Shown here one piece after another: positions 24,007 through 35,916 of a stretch of DNA of 64,000 bases. Positions within the stretch are counted from its first letter, which is position 1, and the number at the start of each line of letters is the position of its first letter. Source of the DNA: Azospirillum thermophilum (GTDB taxonomy: Bacteria; Pseudomonadota; Alphaproteobacteria; Azospirillales; Azospirillaceae); the NCBI RefSeq assembly GCF_003130795.1, contig NZ_CP029358.1, positions 186,001 to 250,000 on the forward strand. The letters run 5' to 3'. Position numbers and translations under genes: made by a program. Under the pieces are notes generated by a model. It saw only the letters and a list, made by a program, of their open reading frames with translations. It was not told where the DNA came from and did not search any database.

Positions 24007-24897
24007 TCACCGACGCATCGTCTCGCGGTGCAGGATGTAGAGGCCGCTGCCGATGATGACCAGCGCGCCGGCCAGCACCGCCGGGGTCGGCACCTCGCCG
24101 AACACCAGGAAGCCGAACAGCGTCGCCCAGATCATGCCGGTATACTCGAAGGGCGCCACCGTGGCCGGCGGAGCGCGGCGGAAGGCCTGGGTCAGCAGCA
24201 CCTGCGCCGCCGCCCCCAGCGTGCCGACCAGCGCCATCAGCCCGAGGCCGCGGGCGTCCGGAGTCTCCCACACCGGAATCGTCAGGACCCCGCTGACCAC
24301 CGTCGTCGTCAGCAGCAGGTAGACGACGGTAGAGGTGCTCGTCTCGGTCCGCGCCAGTCCGCGCACGGCGAGCACAGCCAGCGCATAGAAGAAGGCGGCG
24401 GTCAGACCGACCAGCACCGGCAGCAGCGGCGCGCCGGAGGAGGACGGCCCGGCCATGATGACCACCCCGGCGAAGCCGACCAGCACCGCCGCCCAGCGCC
24501 GCCAGCCCACCGTCTCGCCCAGCAGCGGCACCGACAGGGCGGTGATGAACAGCGGCCCGGCGAAGCTCAGCACATAGACCTCGGCCAGAGGCAGATGCTT
24601 GAAGGCGTAGAAGAAGCAGCCCATGGAGATCAGTCCGGCGAAGGCCCGCCAGACATGGCCGAGCGAGCGCCGGGTGCGCAGCGAGGCGACGTTGCCGTCC
24701 CGCGCCACCGCCCAGCCGCCGACGATCAGCAGCGCCACCAGCGACCGCACGAACATGAGCTGCGGCACCGGGTACTCCGCCGACAGCAGCTTGATCAGCG
24801 TGTCCATCATGCCGAACAGCAGCACCGCCGACAGGTAGCAGGCGGTGGCGTAGCGGACGGAATCGGGAACCGCCGGAAGGGCGCGGGCTTCTGTCAT
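24007..24897 (-). CDS. EamA/DMT-family transporter
   Basis: 296 residues with ten hydrophobic helices arranged as two EamA repeats (for example AFAGLISMGCFFYAF in the first and PFEYTGMIWATLFGFLVFGE in the second). Such proteins export metabolites or amino acids. The ATG at 24897 is preferred to an upstream TTG. The neighbours give no clear substrate clue. Confidence 0.92.
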   Translation of the reverse strand: MTEARALPAVPDSVRYATACYLSAVLLFGMMDTLIKLLSAEYPVPQLMFVRSLVALLIVGGWAVARDGNVASLRTRRSLGHVWRAFAGLISMGCFFYAFKHLPLAEVYVLSFAGPLFITALSVPLLGETVGWRRWAAVLVGFAGVVIMAGPSSSGAPLLPVLVGLTAAFFYALAVLAVRGLARTETSTSTVVYLLLTTTVVSGVLTIPVWETPDARGLGLMALVGTLGAAAQVLLTQAFRRAPPATVAPFEYTGMIWATLFGFLVFGEVPTPAVLAGALVIIGSGLYILHRETMRR

Positions 24898-24998
24898 GAT
24901 GCCCAAAGTAGCGGCATGACGTCGCGCTGCCCAATGCCGCGAACGCGGGTCAGACCCTCAGTCCGCCCCGCGTCCTTCCGGTTCGCCGACGATGCCCG

Positions 24999-26315
<1,317 letters not shown>

Positions 26316-26322
26316 CGTCACC

Positions 26323-27147
26323 TCAGTATCCCGCGGTTGCCGGCTGCATCGCATCGCCCGGCGCGCCGTGCCCGCAGGTGGCGAGCAGCGCGTCGAGCAG
26401 GCTGGAGGCGCCGAAGCGGAAGGTCTGCGGCGTCGCCCAGCCCTTGCCCAGCAGATGCTCGGCCAGCGCCAGATAGGACACCGCCTCGTCGGCCGTGCGG
26501 ATGCCGCCCGACGCCTTGAAGCCGACCGTCCTGCCCGAATCGTGGATGGTGTCCAGCATCACCGCAGCCGCTTCCAGCGTCGCGGCCGGCTGGGTCTTGC
26601 CGGTGGAGGTCTTCAGGAAGTCCGCCCCGGCGGCAATCGAGTCGCGCGCCGCCCAGGCCAGCAGCTCCGGATCGGGATAGGTCCCCGATTCCAGGATCAC
26701 CTTCATCGGGATGCCCTCGCCGCAGGCCTCGCGGCAGGCGCGCACGACGCTCATCGGCTGGGTGCGGGCGCCGTCGATGAAGGCCTGGTAGGGCAGCACC
26801 ACGTCGATCTCCTGCGCGCCGGTGTCGATGGCGCGCCGCGTCTCCGCGGCGACGGAGGGGGCGTCGGCCTCTCCGGTCGGGAAGTTGACGACGGTGGCGA
26901 CGCGCACCGGTGTCCCCTCCAGCGCCCGGCGGGCGGTCTCCACGAAGCGGGGCCAGACGCAGACGGCGGCCACCGGGCCGACCGGGGTGACGGCGCGGGC
27001 GCACAGCGCCTCCACCACCCGGTCGGTGTCGTCGCCGTTCAGGCTGGTGAGGTCGAGCAGCCCGACCGCCCGGCAGGCCACGTCCGGATCGGACGGAACG
27101 CTGCGCGAGGCGTCGAGCGCGCTTTGCAGGTCGGCGGACAGTTTCAT
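26323..27147 (-). CDS. deoC: Deoxyribose-phosphate aldolase
   Basis: 274 residues. Contains LDLTSLNGDDT at the start of the TIM barrel, EIDVVLPY, FLKTSTGK (Schiff-base lysine region) and VGFKASGGIRT (second conserved lysine). It splits 2-deoxyribose-5-phosphate to acetaldehyde and glyceraldehyde-3-phosphate. Its ATG overlaps the stop of the purine nucleoside phosphorylase gene, so expression is coupled. Confidence 0.97.
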   Translation of the reverse strand: MKLSADLQSALDASRSVPSDPDVACRAVGLLDLTSLNGDDTDRVVEALCARAVTPVGPVAAVCVWPRFVETARRALEGTPVRVATVVNFPTGEADAPSVAAETRRAIDTGAQEIDVVLPYQAFIDGARTQPMSVVRACREACGEGIPMKVILESGTYPDPELLAWAARDSIAAGADFLKTSTGKTQPAATLEAAAVMLDTIHDSGRTVGFKASGGIRTADEAVSYLALAEHLLGKGWATPQTFRFGASSLLDALLATCGHGAPGDAMQPATAGY

Positions 27148-27992
27148 GACCGGGCTCCGTCCTTCTCGTCGAGGGATAGGTCCTTGATACGCTCGATGAA
27201 GGCCACCAGCAGCCGCTCCAGGTCGGCAGCCGCGGCCGAGGCGGCACGCAGAGTCTGGTCGTGGTCCACCGGCCCGTCGCCGAGCCCCACGCCGAGGTTG
27301 GTGATGACGGCGCAGCCGGCGACCCGCAGGCCGCAATGGCGCGCGATGATGCATTCCGGCACCGTCGACATGCCGACCGCGTCGGCCCCCAGCCCCCGGA
27401 TCATCCGCACCTCGGCCGGCGTCTCGAAGCTCGGGCCGGGGAAGGCGGCATAGACGCCCTCGGCCAGATCGATGCCGAGCATCTCCGCCGTCCCGGCCAT
27501 CACCCGGCGCAGCGCCGGATCCCAGGCGTCGGTCAGGGACGGGAAGCGCGGGCCGAAGGCGTCGTCGTTGGGGCCGGTCAGCGGGTTGGCGCCCAGCAGG
27601 TTGATGTGGTCGGCGATCATCATCAGCCGGCCCGGCCCGACCTCGGTCCGCAGCGAGCCGGCGGCGCAGGTCAGCACCAGCATCTCGCAGCCGGCGAGCT
27701 TCAGCGCCCGCACCGCGGTCTTCAGCGCGTCGAAGCCGTTGCCCTCATAGGCGTGGACGCGGCCCTGCATGACCGCGACCTCGACCCCGGCGATGCGACC
27801 GACCACCAAGCGCCCGGCATGGCCGGAGACGCTGGGAACCGGGAAGCCCGGCAGCTCCGCATAGGGGATGGCGACCGCGTCCTCGGCCCGGTCGGCGACG
27901 GCGCCGAGTCCGGAGCCGAGCACGATCCCGACCCGCGGGCGGTGCCCGGCGGCACGGTGCAGGATTTCCGCGGCGGCGCGGGCAGCGGTCAT
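27144..27992 (-). CDS. Purine nucleoside phosphorylase (PNP/MTAP family)
   Basis: 282 residues with the phosphate loop LGSGLG near residue 27, VSGHAGR, the purine-site motif FPGPSFETPAE and AVGMSTVPE. This is the trimeric PNP type, acting mainly on guanosine and inosine. It releases (deoxy)ribose-1-phosphate that feeds deoC after isomerisation by a phosphopentomutase not encoded here. It lies 13 bp after cdd. Confidence 0.95.
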   Translation of the reverse strand: MTAARAAAEILHRAAGHRPRVGIVLGSGLGAVADRAEDAVAIPYAELPGFPVPSVSGHAGRLVVGRIAGVEVAVMQGRVHAYEGNGFDALKTAVRALKLAGCEMLVLTCAAGSLRTEVGPGRLMMIADHINLLGANPLTGPNDDAFGPRFPSLTDAWDPALRRVMAGTAEMLGIDLAEGVYAAFPGPSFETPAEVRMIRGLGADAVGMSTVPECIIARHCGLRVAGCAVITNLGVGLGDGPVDHDQTLRAASAAAADLERLLVAFIERIKDLSLDEKDGARS

Positions 27993-28005
27993 GGGAACAC
28001 TCCGG

Positions 28006-28425
28006 TCAGAAGCTCAAATTGGTGGGGCCGAATGAATAGGGCAACAGCTCGCCCAGCGTGAAGGTCCGGCGCAGGCCGCCGGCATCGCCGATATGGATCG
28101 GCACGTCGTCGGCCGCGAACTCCCGGATGCGCTGCCGGCAGCCGCCGCAGGGCGTGCAGAGGTCGCCGCCGGCCTCGCCGCCCACCACGGCGACGGCGCG
28201 GATGCGCCGGTCGCCCGCCGCGATCATCGCCCCGATGGCCGAGGCCTCGGCGCAGTGGCCCTGCGGATAGGCGGCGTTCTCGACGTTGGCGCCGAGGAAG
28301 ACGCGGCCCGACTCGCCGAGGATGGCGGCCCCGACCTTGAAGCGGGAATAAGGGGCGTGGGCGTTCTCCCGCACCCGGATGGCGGCGGAGACCAGATCGT
28401 CGGGCAGGACCTGCGGACCGCTCAT
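28006..28425 (-). CDS. cdd: Cytidine deaminase
   Basis: 139 residues, the short tetrameric form. Zinc ligands are C58, C93 and C96 (HCAE and CTPCGGC), with the catalytic E60; AHAPYSRFKVG is the usual N-terminal signature. It converts cytidine and deoxycytidine to uridine and deoxyuridine, which makes them substrates for the downstream phosphorylase. It starts two bases after the permease stop. Confidence 0.97.
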   Translation of the reverse strand: MSGPQVLPDDLVSAAIRVRENAHAPYSRFKVGAAILGESGRVFLGANVENAAYPQGHCAEASAIGAMIAAGDRRIRAVAVVGGEAGGDLCTPCGGCRQRIREFAADDVPIHIGDAGGLRRTFTLGELLPYSFGPTNLSF

Positions 28426-28427
28426 GC

Positions 28428-29402
28428 TCACCGCTCCTTCACGTAGGGGATGCCGCTGGCCCTGGGCGCCACCGCCTTGCCGACGAAGCCGGCGAGCAGC
28501 AGCACGGTCAGGACATAGGGCAGCATCTGGATGAACTGCACCGGGATCACCCCGATGCCCGGCAGGGGCACGCCCTGCAGCCGCGCCTGAAGGGCGTCGG
28601 TGAAGGCGAACAGCAGGCAGGCGAACAGGGTCGGCCCCGGCCGCCACTTGCCGAAGATCAGCGCCGCCAGCGCCAGATAGCCCTTGCCGGCCGTCATGTC
28701 GCGCACGAACCCCGCCCCATGGCCGGTGGAGAGGTAGGCGCCGGCCAGCCCGGTCAGCACGCCGGTGATCATCAGGGCCTGATAGCGCAGCCGCGTGACG
28801 GAAAGGCCGGCGGTGTCGACGGCCGCCGGATTCTCCCCCACCGCGCGCAGCCGCAGCCCGAAGCGGGAGCGGAACAGCACCCACTGGGTCGCCAGCACGA
28901 TGACCAGCGTCATCCAGATCAACAGGTTGTTGCCGGTGATCAGCTCGCGGTAGACCGGCCCCAGCACCGGGACGGCGCCGACGGCCTCCACCCCCGGCAG
29001 GTCGATCTGCGGCAGGCGGGCCGACGAGGGCAGCAGCGGCGTCTGGCCGCCGTAATGGAACCAGGCATAGGCGAGCGTCGGGGCCAGCCCGGCGACCAGG
29101 ATGTTGATCGCCATGCCGGAGACGACCTGGTTGCCGTTGTGGGTGATGCAGGCGAAGCCGTGGACCAGCGCCAGCGCCACCCCGGCCGCCACCGCGGCCA
29201 GCAGCCCGAGCCAGGGGCTGCCGGTGGCCGAGGCGGCGGCGGCGGCGAAGAAGGCGCCGGCCAGCATCTTGCCCTCCAGCCCGATGTCGACCACGCCGGC
29301 CCGCTCGCAATAGATGCCGGCGAAGGCGGCCAGCACCAGCGGGGTCGCCAGCCGGACGGTGGCGCCGAGGAGCTGCAGGGCAAGCAGGAGCGCGTCTTCC
29401 AT
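28428..29402 (-). CDS. Nucleoside ABC transporter permease (BMP type, second permease)
   Basis: 324 residues, about nine helices, BPD_transp_2 family. Typical features are AGVVDIGLEGKML near residue 35 and the coupling loop FGLRLRAVGENP. With the permease before it, the ATPase at 32368 and the binding protein at 33954, it forms a nucleoside importer. It is followed at once by cdd, which supports nucleosides as substrate. Confidence 0.93.
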   Translation of the reverse strand: MEDALLLALQLLGATVRLATPLVLAAFAGIYCERAGVVDIGLEGKMLAGAFFAAAAASATGSPWLGLLAAVAAGVALALVHGFACITHNGNQVVSGMAINILVAGLAPTLAYAWFHYGGQTPLLPSSARLPQIDLPGVEAVGAVPVLGPVYRELITGNNLLIWMTLVIVLATQWVLFRSRFGLRLRAVGENPAAVDTAGLSVTRLRYQALMITGVLTGLAGAYLSTGHGAGFVRDMTAGKGYLALAALIFGKWRPGPTLFACLLFAFTDALQARLQGVPLPGIGVIPVQFIQMLPYVLTVLLLAGFVGKAVAPRASGIPYVKER

Positions 29403-29405
29403 CCC

Positions 29406-30551
29406 TCACCCCCGTCCCGGTTCGGTGGCGGCCGCGCCGCGGCGGCGGAACAGCGCCTCCACCTGCGGCCTGAACAGGTTCTCCAGCGCGCCGGCGAACA
29501 GGATCACCAGCCCCTGGATGACCATCACCAGCTCGCGGTTGATGGTCGGATACTCGAAGGAGACCTGGGCGCCGCCCTGGGCCAGCACGCCGAACAGCAG
29601 GGCCGCCAGGATGATGCCGACCGGATGGTTGCGGCCCATCAGCGCCACCGCGATGCCGACGAAGCCGACGCCGCCCGTGAAGTTCAGGATGATGCGGTGC
29701 TGCACCCCCAGGATCTCGTTCACCCCGACGAAGCCGGCGAGCGCGCCGGAGATCAGCATGGCGACGATGATCTGGCGGGAGGGGGAGATGCCGGCATAGA
29801 CCGCCGCCCGCTCGTTGCGCCCCACCGTGCGCAGCGCATAGCCCCAGCGCGTGTGCCACAGGAACAGGTGGAACAGCCCGCAGCAGGCGAGCGCCCACAG
29901 GAAGGAGAGGTTCAGCGGCGAGTTGGGCAGGGTCACGCCGAACCAGCCGGCCGCCTGCTCCATCGAGGGCAGCCAGACACCGGGATCGAACTCGCGGGTT
30001 TCCGGCGACTGCTGGCCCGGCTTGATCAGCACGTCGACCAGCAGCCAGGTCATCAGCGCGGCGGCGATGAAGTTGAACATGATCGTCGTGATGACGATGT
30101 GGCTGCCGCGCTTGGCCTGCAGAACCGCCGGGATCCAGGCCCAGGCGGCGCCGAGCAGGGCGGAGGCCAGGATGGCCGCCAGCGCCGCCACCGGCCAGGG
30201 CCAGCCGGTCAGCGCCAGCCCGACCAGCCCGGCACCGAGCCCGCCGAGATAGGCCTGCCCCTCGCCGCCGATGTTGAACAGGCCGCAATGGAAGGCGATG
30301 GCGACGGCGAGCCCGGTGAAGATGTAGTCGGTCGTGTAGTAGAGCGTGTAGCCGATCGCCTCCGGATAGCCGACGGCCTCCGACAGCATCAGCGACAGCA
30401 CGTCGACCGGATTCTCCCCGATCACCAGGATGACGAGGCCCGACAGCAGGAAGGCCGCGATCAGGTTCAGCACCGGCATCAGGGCATAGCCCACCCAGCC
30501 GGGAACCATGCCCGGCTGCCCGCCCGCCTTGACCATCCCGGCCTGCGCCAT
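29406..30551 (-). CDS. Nucleoside ABC transporter permease (BMP type, first permease)
   Basis: 381 residues, ten or so helices. The family signature FHCGLFNIGGEGQAYLGG occurs near residue 95 and the coupling region WGYALRTVGRNERAA near 225. It is separated from the next permease by three bases, and from its ATPase by about 1.8 kb of unrelated genes (WYL, VOC, EVE), which is unusual for this transporter type. Confidence 0.93.
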   Translation of the reverse strand: MAQAGMVKAGGQPGMVPGWVGYALMPVLNLIAAFLLSGLVILVIGENPVDVLSLMLSEAVGYPEAIGYTLYYTTDYIFTGLAVAIAFHCGLFNIGGEGQAYLGGLGAGLVGLALTGWPWPVAALAAILASALLGAAWAWIPAVLQAKRGSHIVITTIMFNFIAAALMTWLLVDVLIKPGQQSPETREFDPGVWLPSMEQAAGWFGVTLPNSPLNLSFLWALACCGLFHLFLWHTRWGYALRTVGRNERAAVYAGISPSRQIIVAMLISGALAGFVGVNEILGVQHRIILNFTGGVGFVGIAVALMGRNHPVGIILAALLFGVLAQGGAQVSFEYPTINRELVMVIQGLVILFAGALENLFRPQVEALFRRRGAAATEPGRG

Positions 30552-30656
30552 CCCCTGCCCCCTCGCCCCGTCCCCGCAGTCTCAACGCGGATCCAGGGGC
30601 GAAAGTGCCCGGCCCGGGGAAGCAACGCAAGCGTGGCGCGGCGGCTCCGGAGTCGT

Positions 30657-31139
30657 TCACCGGTGGAGCAGCGCCGGGATCTCCGGTTGGGCGGGCGGCG
30701 GCAGCCGAAGGGCCAGATCGTCCAGCCCCATCGCCCCGGCGATCAGGTCCATGTCGGCCCCGCTGACCTCGAACAGCCCGAATCGGAGCTGGTAGCCCCA
30801 GGTCCGGCCGCCGCGGGCGAACTCCAGCCGGTCGAGCAGCGGGCGGATCGGCGCCTCGGCACCGTCCAGCCAGTCGACATCGCGGCGGAAGGGGTGGAAG
30901 CCGTAGCCCATGTCCGCCTGATAGGGGGCGCCCGGCCGCACCAGCCCGATGGCGGTGAAGGCCTGCAGCGGGTCCGGTCCCCGGAAGGTGACGGTGGGGG
31001 AGTAGTAGGCCACCCGGTCGCCGGCGGAGAGGCGGCGCAGCGGCGCCGCCTTCCCGTGGCAGACCTGCATGAAGCCTTCGGCCCGCCCGCGCCGGACATG
31101 CTCGGCGCAGGCGACGGCGATCCAGCTCCGGACGGCCAT
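30657..31139 (-). CDS. EVE-domain protein (UPF0310 type)
   Basis: 160 residues with the EVE/PUA-like pattern: [14 protein letters not shown] at the start, [18 protein letters not shown] and a C-terminal helical part with FEVSG. EVE domains bind modified nucleobases, and some act in restriction or RNA modification. Here it overlaps the VOC gene (TGATG), and the WYL regulator lies upstream; this trio is a recurring neighbourhood in alphaproteobacteria as far as I recall. Confidence 0.85.
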   Translation of the reverse strand: MAVRSWIAVACAEHVRRGRAEGFMQVCHGKAAPLRRLSAGDRVAYYSPTVTFRGPDPLQAFTAIGLVRPGAPYQADMGYGFHPFRRDVDWLDGAEAPIRPLLDRLEFARGGRTWGYQLRFGLFEVSGADMDLIAGAMGLDDLALRLPPPAQPEIPALLHR

Positions 31140-31519
31140 CAGGCGGCGTCCATCTCGTCGAGCGCGTAGACGCGCAGCCGATGGCCGTCCGGGTCGGTGG
31201 CGGTGAAGGTGAAGCCGAAATCCATCCGGGTCGGCTGCTGCAGCATCGTCATGCCGCGCCCGCTCCACGCGTCATGGATGGCCCGCACGGCCGCCTCGTC
31301 GGCGACGCTGAAGCACAGCTCGGCACCGCCGCCGGCCGCTGCGGCCGAAGGCTCCACCGTGTCCCGCGACCACAGCCCCAGCTTCAGGCCCGACGGCAGG
31401 ATCAGCAGCGCGAAGGTCGGGGAGACCTCGACCGGCGCCCGCCCGGTCAGCCCCGCGTAGAAATCGGCGCTGGCCGGCGGGTTCGCGACGTAGAGGATGA
31501 CGTGGTTGACGTCGAACAT
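31139..31519 (-). CDS. VOC / glyoxalase-fold protein
   Basis: 126 residues, one VOC unit pair ([18 protein letters not shown] at the start, [17 protein letters not shown] at the end). Members are metal-dependent lyases, dioxygenases or resistance proteins; the key metal residues here (H6, E69 and a lost last ligand) do not settle which. Coupled to the EVE gene and 100 bp after the WYL regulator that probably controls it. Confidence 0.88.
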   Translation of the reverse strand: MFDVNHVILYVANPPASADFYAGLTGRAPVEVSPTFALLILPSGLKLGLWSRDTVEPSAAAAGGGAELCFSVADEAAVRAIHDAWSGRGMTMLQQPTRMDFGFTFTATDPDGHRLRVYALDEMDAA

Positions 31520-31619
31520 CGGGTGTCTTCCTTCCTGGAGCTTTCGGTTTTCGCCGGCGCCGCAGCGTCCGGTGAACCCAAAGCTAAGGGCACCCGCTGT
31601 CAGATTCTGTCAGCAGCGT

Positions 31620-32336
31620 TCACCCGGGAGTGTTCGCCGCGCGTCCGGCTTCCTTCTGCCGCCGCATGTCCTCCCGCCAGTCCTTCAGCAGGGCCTGGCG
31701 GCGGCGGGGATAGCGGCGGTCGGTGGCGGTGATGGAGAGGATGCGGTCGGCGCGGAAATGGCGGAAGCCGTCGCGCAGCTCGCACCAGGCGACCAGGATG
31801 CGCACGCGGTCGAAGAAGCCCAGCGCGAAGGGCCAGACGGTCCGCCGCGTCTCGGCATCCTCGACGTCGCGATAGGCGATCTCCAGCTTGCGCTCCTCGC
31901 GGATCGCCTGGCGGATGGCGGCCAGGTCGATGGCGGCCTCCACCGCCGGCGGGCCGGGGCCGATCAGCAGGGTGGTGGCGTCCAGATCCTCGCGCAGTTC
32001 CTCCGGCAGGACGGCGGCGATCTTGGCGAGCGCGTCGCGCGCCGCCGCGCCCAGCAGGTCGTCGGTGCGGTCCGCCACCCAGCGGGAGCCCAGAACCAGC
32101 GCCTCGATCTCCTCCTCCGAGAACATCAGCGGCGGCAGCAGGAAGCCGGGGCGCAGCAGGTAGCCCACCCCCGGCTCCCCCTCGATCCGGGCGCCCTGGG
32201 CCTGCAGCGTCGCGATGTCGCGGTAGAGCGTGCGCAGGCTGACGCCCAGCTCCTCGGCGATGGCCTTTCCGGTCACCGGCCGGCGGTGGCGCCGCAGGAT
32301 CTGCAGAAGGTCGAGCAGGCGCTGGGCGCGCGACAT
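31620..32336 (-). CDS. WYL-domain transcriptional regulator, YafY family
   Basis: 238 residues: an N-terminal HTH_11 winged helix (RRPVTGKAIAEELGVSLRTLYRDI, split around residues 18-41) and a C-terminal WYL domain (residues ~140-205, IAYRDVEDAET, VWPFALGFF). Such proteins sense ligands or nucleic acids through the WYL fold. It sits 31 bp after the nucleoside ABC ATPase and before the VOC-EVE pair on the same strand. It may regulate the pair, or the surrounding nucleoside operon into which it is embedded. Confidence 0.9.
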   Translation of the reverse strand: MSRAQRLLDLLQILRRHRRPVTGKAIAEELGVSLRTLYRDIATLQAQGARIEGEPGVGYLLRPGFLLPPLMFSEEEIEALVLGSRWVADRTDDLLGAAARDALAKIAAVLPEELREDLDATTLLIGPGPPAVEAAIDLAAIRQAIREERKLEIAYRDVEDAETRRTVWPFALGFFDRVRILVAWCELRDGFRHFRADRILSITATDRRYPRRRQALLKDWREDMRRQKEAGRAANTPG

Positions 32337-32367
32337 TGCCTTGCGCTCCGGAAAACGGGAGGGGGCG

Positions 32368-33930
<1,563 letters not shown>

Positions 33931-33953
33931 GTCGGCGGCGCGGCTCGTCGCGG

Positions 33954-34958
33954 TCAGGGCTGGTAGGGCTTCACCGACAGGCTGCCGGCGATGATCTGCT
34001 TCTTGGCCTCTTCCAGCTTGGCCTCGATCTCCGGGGTGATCAGCTTGCGGTTGTTGTCGTCGAGCGCGTAGCCGACCGCCCCCTCCTTCAGGCCGACATA
34101 GCGGTGGCCGGCGGCCCAGCTTCCCTCCTTGGCGGACTTCATGCAGTCGTAGACGACCACGTCGACGCCCTTGACCATCGAGGTCAGCACCTTGCCCGGA
34201 TGCAGGAAGTTCTGGTTGCTGTCCACGCCGATGCCGAGCTTGCCCGAGTCGGCCGCCGCCTGCAGGACGCCAAGCCCCGTCGCCCCCGCCGCGGCGAACA
34301 CCACGTCGGCGCCGCGGCCGAACTGGCTGCGGGCCAGCTCCGCCCCGCGGGTCGGGTCGTTCCAGGCGGCGGGGGTGGTGCCGGTCATGTTGGCGAAGAC
34401 CTCGCCGTTCGGCGTCACATGCTTGAAGCCCTGCTCGTAGCCGGTCAGGAAGTTGCGGATCAGCGGGATGTCCATGCCGCCGATGAAGCCCGCCTTGCCG
34501 GTCTTCGACGCCAGCGCCGCCGCCATGCCGACCAGGAAGGAGCCCTCATGCTCCTTGAAGGTGACCGACTGCACGTTCGCGGCGTCCAGCTTGTCGTCGA
34601 TCAGGCAGAACCGGGTGTTGGGGAACTCCTTGGCCACCTTGGTCAGCGCCGCGGTGTGGGAGAAGCCGACCGCCACCACCAGGTTGGCGCCGCGGCGGGC
34701 GAGCGTGCGCAGGGCCTGCTCGCGCTGTCCCTCGTTGGTGACCTCGAACTCGCGATAGGCGATGCCGGTGTCCTTCTTGAACCGCTCCGCCCCGTTGTAG
34801 GCGGCCTCGTTGAAGGACTTGTCGAACTTGCCGCCCTGGTCGAACACCACCGCCGGCACGAAGTCCTGCGCCCCGGCGGGAGCGGCCAGGACGGGGAATG
34901 CCAGGAGCGATACGGTCAGGACCGACCGGGCCAGCACGGCCAGACAGCGCGACTTCAT
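33954..34958 (-). CDS. BMP-family nucleoside-binding lipoprotein-like periplasmic protein
   Basis: 334 residues with a Sec signal peptide (to about residue 30, PAGA), then a PnrA/Bmp fold: VFDQGGKFDKSFNEAAY near residue 38, GFIGGMDIPLIRNF, and the end GSLSVKPYQP. It delivers nucleosides to the ABC transporter. First gene of the nucleoside operon, with AAAGGGATTTAGGT before the ATG and a promoter upstream. There is no lipobox cysteine at the cleavage site, so it is probably soluble in the periplasm. Confidence 0.94.
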   Translation of the reverse strand: MKSRCLAVLARSVLTVSLLAFPVLAAPAGAQDFVPAVVFDQGGKFDKSFNEAAYNGAERFKKDTGIAYREFEVTNEGQREQALRTLARRGANLVVAVGFSHTAALTKVAKEFPNTRFCLIDDKLDAANVQSVTFKEHEGSFLVGMAAALASKTGKAGFIGGMDIPLIRNFLTGYEQGFKHVTPNGEVFANMTGTTPAAWNDPTRGAELARSQFGRGADVVFAAAGATGLGVLQAAADSGKLGIGVDSNQNFLHPGKVLTSMVKGVDVVVYDCMKSAKEGSWAAGHRYVGLKEGAVGYALDDNNRKLITPEIEAKLEEAKKQIIAGSLSVKPYQP

Positions 34959-35262
34959 ACCTAAATCCCTTTCACCGATGGCGGGTTGGCGAAAAGCATA
35001 ACCGCACAGCGTGCCCGTACAACAGGGAAAGGCGACGCTTACGGCACGGAATCGGGCCGGCGGCGGAAATGGGCCGGCAGCGATTCCGCCCCCCGGCGGT
35101 TGACGCCAGCAGTTGACGGATGCCGGGGGGACGGCTATCACCCGCCACCGTCGACCCTTCGCGCGCGGCACGTCCGCCCTGCCGCGCCGTCCGGCTGGAC
35201 AGCCATCGCTTCCCGGCGCCGCGCCACGACCGGCGCTCCGCCATCCCGGAGGATCTCGTTCA
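34959..35262. other. Divergent promoter region between bmp gene and LysE gene
   Basis: 304 bp with no gene. It holds the minus-strand promoter at 34995-35022 and, on the other side, two GTTGACG copies near 35099 and 35112 that could belong to a plus-strand -35 for the LysE gene. No riboswitch was recognised. Confidence 0.55.
34995..35022 (-). promoter_or_regulatory. Sigma-70-type promoter of the nucleoside operon
   Basis: On the minus strand TTGTAC (35017-35022) and TATGCT (34995-35000) are separated by 16 bases, about 37 bases before the bmp start codon. The spacing and matches are good for a vegetative promoter; regulator operators were not identified. Confidence 0.45.
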
Positions 35263-35916
35263 GTGGAAGAGTTGATCGTGCTGGTGCAGGGCATCGTCCT
35301 CGGCTTCGCGATCGCGGCGCCGGTGGGACCGATCGGCCTGCTCTGCATCCGCCGCACGATCCAGCACGGTCCGCTGATGGGCTTCTTCACCGGCTTCGGG
35401 GCGGCGATCGCCGACACCATCTACGGTGCCATCGCCGCCTTCGGCGTCTCGACGGCGCTCAGCTTCCTGCGCGGGCACGAGACGGCCTTCCAGCTCGTCG
35501 GCGGCATCTTCCTGCTGGTGGTCGCCGTGCGCACCTTCCGCCAGCGGCCGGAGGACGAGGAGCGGGAGGTCGAGCCGGTGGTCGACAGCAAGACCTGGAT
35601 CGGCGGCTTCATGACCGGCCTGTCGCTGACCCTGACCAACCCCGCCACCATCATGGCCTTCATCGCCATCTTCGCCGGATTCGGACTCGGCGGGACGCTC
35701 AGCCGGATCGAGGCCTCGACGCTCGTGCTCGGCGTCTTCCTCGGCGCGTCGCTCTGGTGGTTCACCCTGTCGATGGGCGTGGCGGCGGTCCGCCACCGCA
35801 TCTCCGACCGCGGGCTGGTCATGCTGAACCACTGCACCGGCGTGGCGCTCGCCTGCTTCGGGCTGTGGGCGCTCGGCCTCGCCGTCACCGGCATGGTCAG
35901 CATGGCGATGGAGTGA
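35263..35916 (+). CDS. LysE-family exporter
   Basis: 217 residues, about six helices, with the LysE/RhtB signature FAIAAPVGPIGLLCIRRT at residues ~14-31 and LTLTNPATIMAF in the middle. Exports amino acids or similar small molecules. The start is a GTG at 35263 with GGAGG about ten bases upstream. Its last 20 bases overlap the convergent DedA-type gene. Confidence 0.9.
   Translation: MEELIVLVQGIVLGFAIAAPVGPIGLLCIRRTIQHGPLMGFFTGFGAAIADTIYGAIAAFGVSTALSFLRGHETAFQLVGGIFLLVVAVRTFRQRPEDEEREVEPVVDSKTWIGGFMTGLSLTLTNPATIMAFIAIFAGFGLGGTLSRIEASTLVLGVFLGASLWWFTLSMGVAAVRHRISDRGLVMLNHCTGVALACFGLWALGLAVTGMVSMAME

Noticed and set aside
28430..30660. A long minus-strand frame running into cdd, suggesting a fusion with the deaminase
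   Set aside because: The upstream part is Arg/Gly-rich shadow of the two permease genes; cdd begins at ATG 28425 with the normal family start.
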